Shown here one piece after another: positions 61,925-64,000 of a stretch of 64,000 nt of DNA. The position numbers were made by a program, and so were the translations under genes. Within the stretch, counting starts at the first letter, position 1. Each line of letters opens with the position of its first letter. This DNA is from Hoeflea_A sp965216535 (GTDB lineage: Bacteria; Pseudomonadota; Alphaproteobacteria; Rhizobiales; Rhizobiaceae). The stretch spans positions 3,100,001 to 3,164,000 of the forward strand of contig OZ244175.1 in NCBI GenBank assembly GCA_965216535.1, read 5' to 3'. The notes beneath the pieces were generated by a model that saw only the letters and a program-made list of their open reading frames with translations, was not told the origin of the DNA and did no database searches.

Positions 61925-63856
61925 TCAGGCTTTTCGGCTGTCCTTCCAGAGGCTGCAAAGTGTGCCGAAACGGGTGGCCATATCGTCGACCGCTTCATCG
62001 TCGGTGATTTCGCCAGCGAGCCACTTTCGCGCCGCGTCCGCAAACAGGGTGCGGCCGACGGCAAAGCCGCGGACCATGTCGGCTCTAGCGCTGGCTTCGA
62101 ACGCGGCCTGAAGTTCCTCAGCGGGCGCTTCGAGACCGAGAAGTACGATGCCCCGGCACAACGGGTCATGCTCCCGGATCGTGGTTTCAACGTTGTTCCA
62201 GGCAGCCGCGGATGCCTGTGGCTCGAGCTTCCACCAATCCGGCTTGATGTCGAGCGCATAGAGGTCTCCAAGCGCGGTTGCAATCGTACGGTCGTCAAGT
62301 GGACCGCTCTTTCCGGCGATGATCTCGATCAGCAGTTCCCGCCCGACCTTGCGCGTCGCCTCGTAAAGCGACAGCAGCCTTTGCTGCTGTTCCAGCTTGA
62401 GGGATTGCTCGTCGTCGGGGTGATAGAAGCATAGCACCTTGATGCAGTGATCCGTCGGCCATTCGACCAGTTGCGAACCGATGTCCTGGCTGTATTCGAG
62501 ACGAAGTGGTCTTGAACCAGGCAGCTCCACGGGGCGGCCCAGCCAGGTGAAGTTCTGCTTGGCGGCGTCAAAGAACGCGTCCCGGCCAAAGCGCTCGTCG
62601 ATCAGCATTCCATAGCCTGGGCGGCCGTCAGCGACTTTTGCGGCCGCCGCAACGGCAAGCCGTTTAAACTCGGAGATGCGGTCATGGTCCACATCCAGGC
62701 TGTCGGCCATGTCGACAAATTGCGACCGGTGATCGATGGCAAACGCCATCAGTTCGGGAATATCCTTCGACCGGGTTGTCGCCCGGTGGATGTGGTTGAT
62801 GGTTTCGTCTTTGCGCAGCGCGTAATGCGGTGAGCCGTTTTCGAGGAAATGCGTCAGTTCCCGCCAGGTCGGTATTTCCGGCGAGCAGAGCAGGCGGGAC
62901 ACGGCAAAGGCACCGCAAGCGTTGGCCCAGGTGGCGCTGGTAGCGTGGTTTTCACCGCGCAGCCAGCCGCGCAGGAAGCCGGACATGAAACTGTCACCGG
63001 CGCCGAGCACGTTGTAGACCTCGATCGGAAAGCCCTGGCCGACAATGCCGTCTTCCAGCGACTGCGGAATATCGCCGTCATAGACAATGCAGCCCATTGG
63101 TCCGCGTTTCAGGACTATGGTCGCCTGCGAGACGGATCTGATGGTTTTCAGTGCCGCGTGCAGGTCGTCTTCGCCGGAGGCGATCAGGACCTCTTCCTCG
63201 GTCCCGACAATGAGGTCGCATTCCGCCAACACTGTCTTCATCTTCTCGGACACCGTGTCTGACGCGATGTAGCGCTCTTCGCCTGCCGCATGTCCGGCCA
63301 GGCCCCAAAGGTTCGGCCTGTAATCGATGTCGAGGATGACTTTGCCGCCGTTTTGTCTGGCGATAGCCATGGCCTTGCGCTGCGCGGCTTCCGGGCCCGG
63401 TTTGGAGAAGTGGGTTCCTGTGACAAGCACCGAGCGCGAGCTGCAAATGAACTCCGGGTCGATGTCCTCTTCGCTTAGCGCCATGTCGGCGCAGTTCTCG
63501 CGATAGAAGATCAAGGGAAAAGTTTCGTCGTTCTGCACCGAAAGAAGCACCAGGGCTGTCAATCGGTCCGCATCGGTGATGATGCCGCGATCATCAACAC
63601 CCTCGCGGATCATCTGCTCGCGAATGTAGCCGCCCATCTGTTCGGCGCCGACGCGGGTGATCACCGCGGATTTCAGACCGAGGCGGGCGGTGCCGATTGC
63701 GATGTTGGATGGACAGCCGCCGACCGACTTCGCGAAGGAATCGACATCCTCGAGGCGGGCGCCGATCTGCTGACCATAGAGATCAACGGAGGAGCGTCCG
63801 ATTGTGATGACGTCCAGCGGACGAGATCCAAGATCGGTCGAATTGTGTTCAGCCAT
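61925..63856 (-). CDS. iolC: 5-dehydro-2-deoxygluconokinase with C-terminal DUF2090 domain
   Basis: A 643-residue fusion, the long proteobacterial IolC form. Residues about 15-335 are a PfkB kinase (TIGRSSVDLYGQQIG, GGCPSNIAIGTARLG, and NVLGAGDSFMSGFLRG with the catalytic aspartate). Residues about 340-640 are a DUF2090 aldolase-like domain, perhaps giving the IolJ-type aldolase step in the same chain. First gene of the iol operon; AGAGAGG precedes the ATG. iolG and iolA are not in the window. Confidence 0.93.
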   Translation of the reverse strand: MAEHNSTDLGSRPLDVITIGRSSVDLYGQQIGARLEDVDSFAKSVGGCPSNIAIGTARLGLKSAVITRVGAEQMGGYIREQMIREGVDDRGIITDADRLTALVLLSVQNDETFPLIFYRENCADMALSEEDIDPEFICSSRSVLVTGTHFSKPGPEAAQRKAMAIARQNGGKVILDIDYRPNLWGLAGHAAGEERYIASDTVSEKMKTVLAECDLIVGTEEEVLIASGEDDLHAALKTIRSVSQATIVLKRGPMGCIVYDGDIPQSLEDGIVGQGFPIEVYNVLGAGDSFMSGFLRGWLRGENHATSATWANACGAFAVSRLLCSPEIPTWRELTHFLENGSPHYALRKDETINHIHRATTRSKDIPELMAFAIDHRSQFVDMADSLDVDHDRISEFKRLAVAAAAKVADGRPGYGMLIDERFGRDAFFDAAKQNFTWLGRPVELPGSRPLRLEYSQDIGSQLVEWPTDHCIKVLCFYHPDDEQSLKLEQQQRLLSLYEATRKVGRELLIEIIAGKSGPLDDRTIATALGDLYALDIKPDWWKLEPQASAAAWNNVETTIREHDPLCRGIVLLGLEAPAEELQAAFEASARADMVRGFAVGRTLFADAARKWLAGEITDDEAVDDMATRFGTLCSLWKDSRKA

Positions 63857-64000
63857 TGCGGCCTCTCTGCAGGAAAAAGGGAGGGAGTGCGACCTGGATC
63901 GCTTGCGGATTACGAAACAATAATTCTAGGTTTCTGTCAATTCAGAACAAACATTCCAAATCAGTTTTTGTGACCTGCTTTTCGGCGACGCGCTTCTGCG
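63857..64000 (-). promoter_or_regulatory. iol operon promoter region
   Basis: The 144 bp upstream of iolC are AT-rich between about 63910 and 63965. They contain TTCTG-N6-CAGAA (63932-63947) and GAA/TTC-rich words (GAAACAATAATTC at 63914-63926), which could be sites for an IolR-type repressor. I cannot assign a promoter precisely. No gene is visible to the window end. Confidence 0.35.

Noticed and set aside
1..64000. CRISPR arrays, insertion sequences, phage genes, tRNA or rRNA genes
   Set aside because: No regularly spaced repeats, transposase-like or phage-like proteins, or recognisable RNA gene cores were seen. A dedicated tRNA scan was not possible.

Overview
This 64 kb window reads as a chromosome segment from an alphaproteobacterium, most likely a Hyphomicrobiales-type heterotroph with a marine or osmolyte-feeding lifestyle. 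The reasons are the FnrL/hemN/ccoNOQP-ccoGHIS arrangement with FNR-type boxes, many ABC uptake operons each tied to a catabolic set, and the inositol, polyol, pyrimidine and sulfonate genes. The genus is inference. I saw no rRNA, tRNA, insertion sequence, phage gene or CRISPR array.

Layout. 0.1-8.7 kb: reductive pyrimidine catabolism (RutR-like TetR regulator, beta-alanine-type aminotransferase, N-carbamoyl amino acid hydrolase, dihydropyrimidinase) plus an ABC importer with an NMT1/THI5-like binding protein; a RutR-like box precedes the operon and a strong terminator ends it. 8.8-19.8 kb: micro-oxic respiration (hemN, FNR-type regulator, hemerythrin-like protein, complete ccoNOQP-ccoGHIS including the 52-residue ccoS); two near-perfect FNR boxes sit in the divergent promoters. 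19.8-34.2 kb: a polyol/ketose module with two SDRs, a GatZ-type protein, a PfkB kinase and a SorC regulator on the minus strand, facing a plus-strand operon of polyol ABC importer, small membrane protein, Zn-type polyol dehydrogenase, HAD phosphatase, long-chain mannitol-type dehydrogenase and xylulokinase-like kinase. 34.2-35.5 kb: a KynB-like hydrolase and a stand-alone AsnC/RAM-domain protein.

35.5-52.9 kb is the most interesting part. It combines an XRE-cupin regulator, two paralogous FAD/GcvT-type N-demethylases (dimethylglycine/sarcosine dehydrogenase family), a TauABC-type importer, an MttB-family methyltransferase without pyrrolysine, a DUF4396-type membrane protein, sulfoacetaldehyde acetyltransferase (xsc), a MocR/TauR-type regulator and phosphate acetyltransferase (pta). 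Three copies of one 27-bp palindrome, CGTGAAA-N13-TTTCACG, lie before the XRE-cupin/demethylase operon, the methyltransferase and the second demethylase. A second motif, AACTGGCC-like, recurs at the methyltransferase, xsc and tauR/pta promoters. I infer a two-regulator pathway for N-methylated taurines (taurine betaine to N,N-dimethyl-, N-methyltaurine, taurine, sulfoacetaldehyde, acetyl phosphate, acetyl-CoA). The methyl groups would go to tetrahydrofolate or a corrinoid. The step making sulfoacetaldehyde and the corrinoid partner are not in the window.

52.9-58.3 kb: a MarR-controlled CoA-thioester operon (SDR, MarR, enoyl-CoA hydratase, acyl-CoA dehydrogenase, benzoate/2-aminobenzoate-type CoA ligase, RidA) resembling 2-aminobenzoyl-CoA clusters but lacking the flavin monooxygenase in this window. 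58.3-63.9 kb: the minus-strand iolC-iolD-iolE-iolB inositol operon with its promoter at the right edge. Positions 1-97 hold no gene that I can support.
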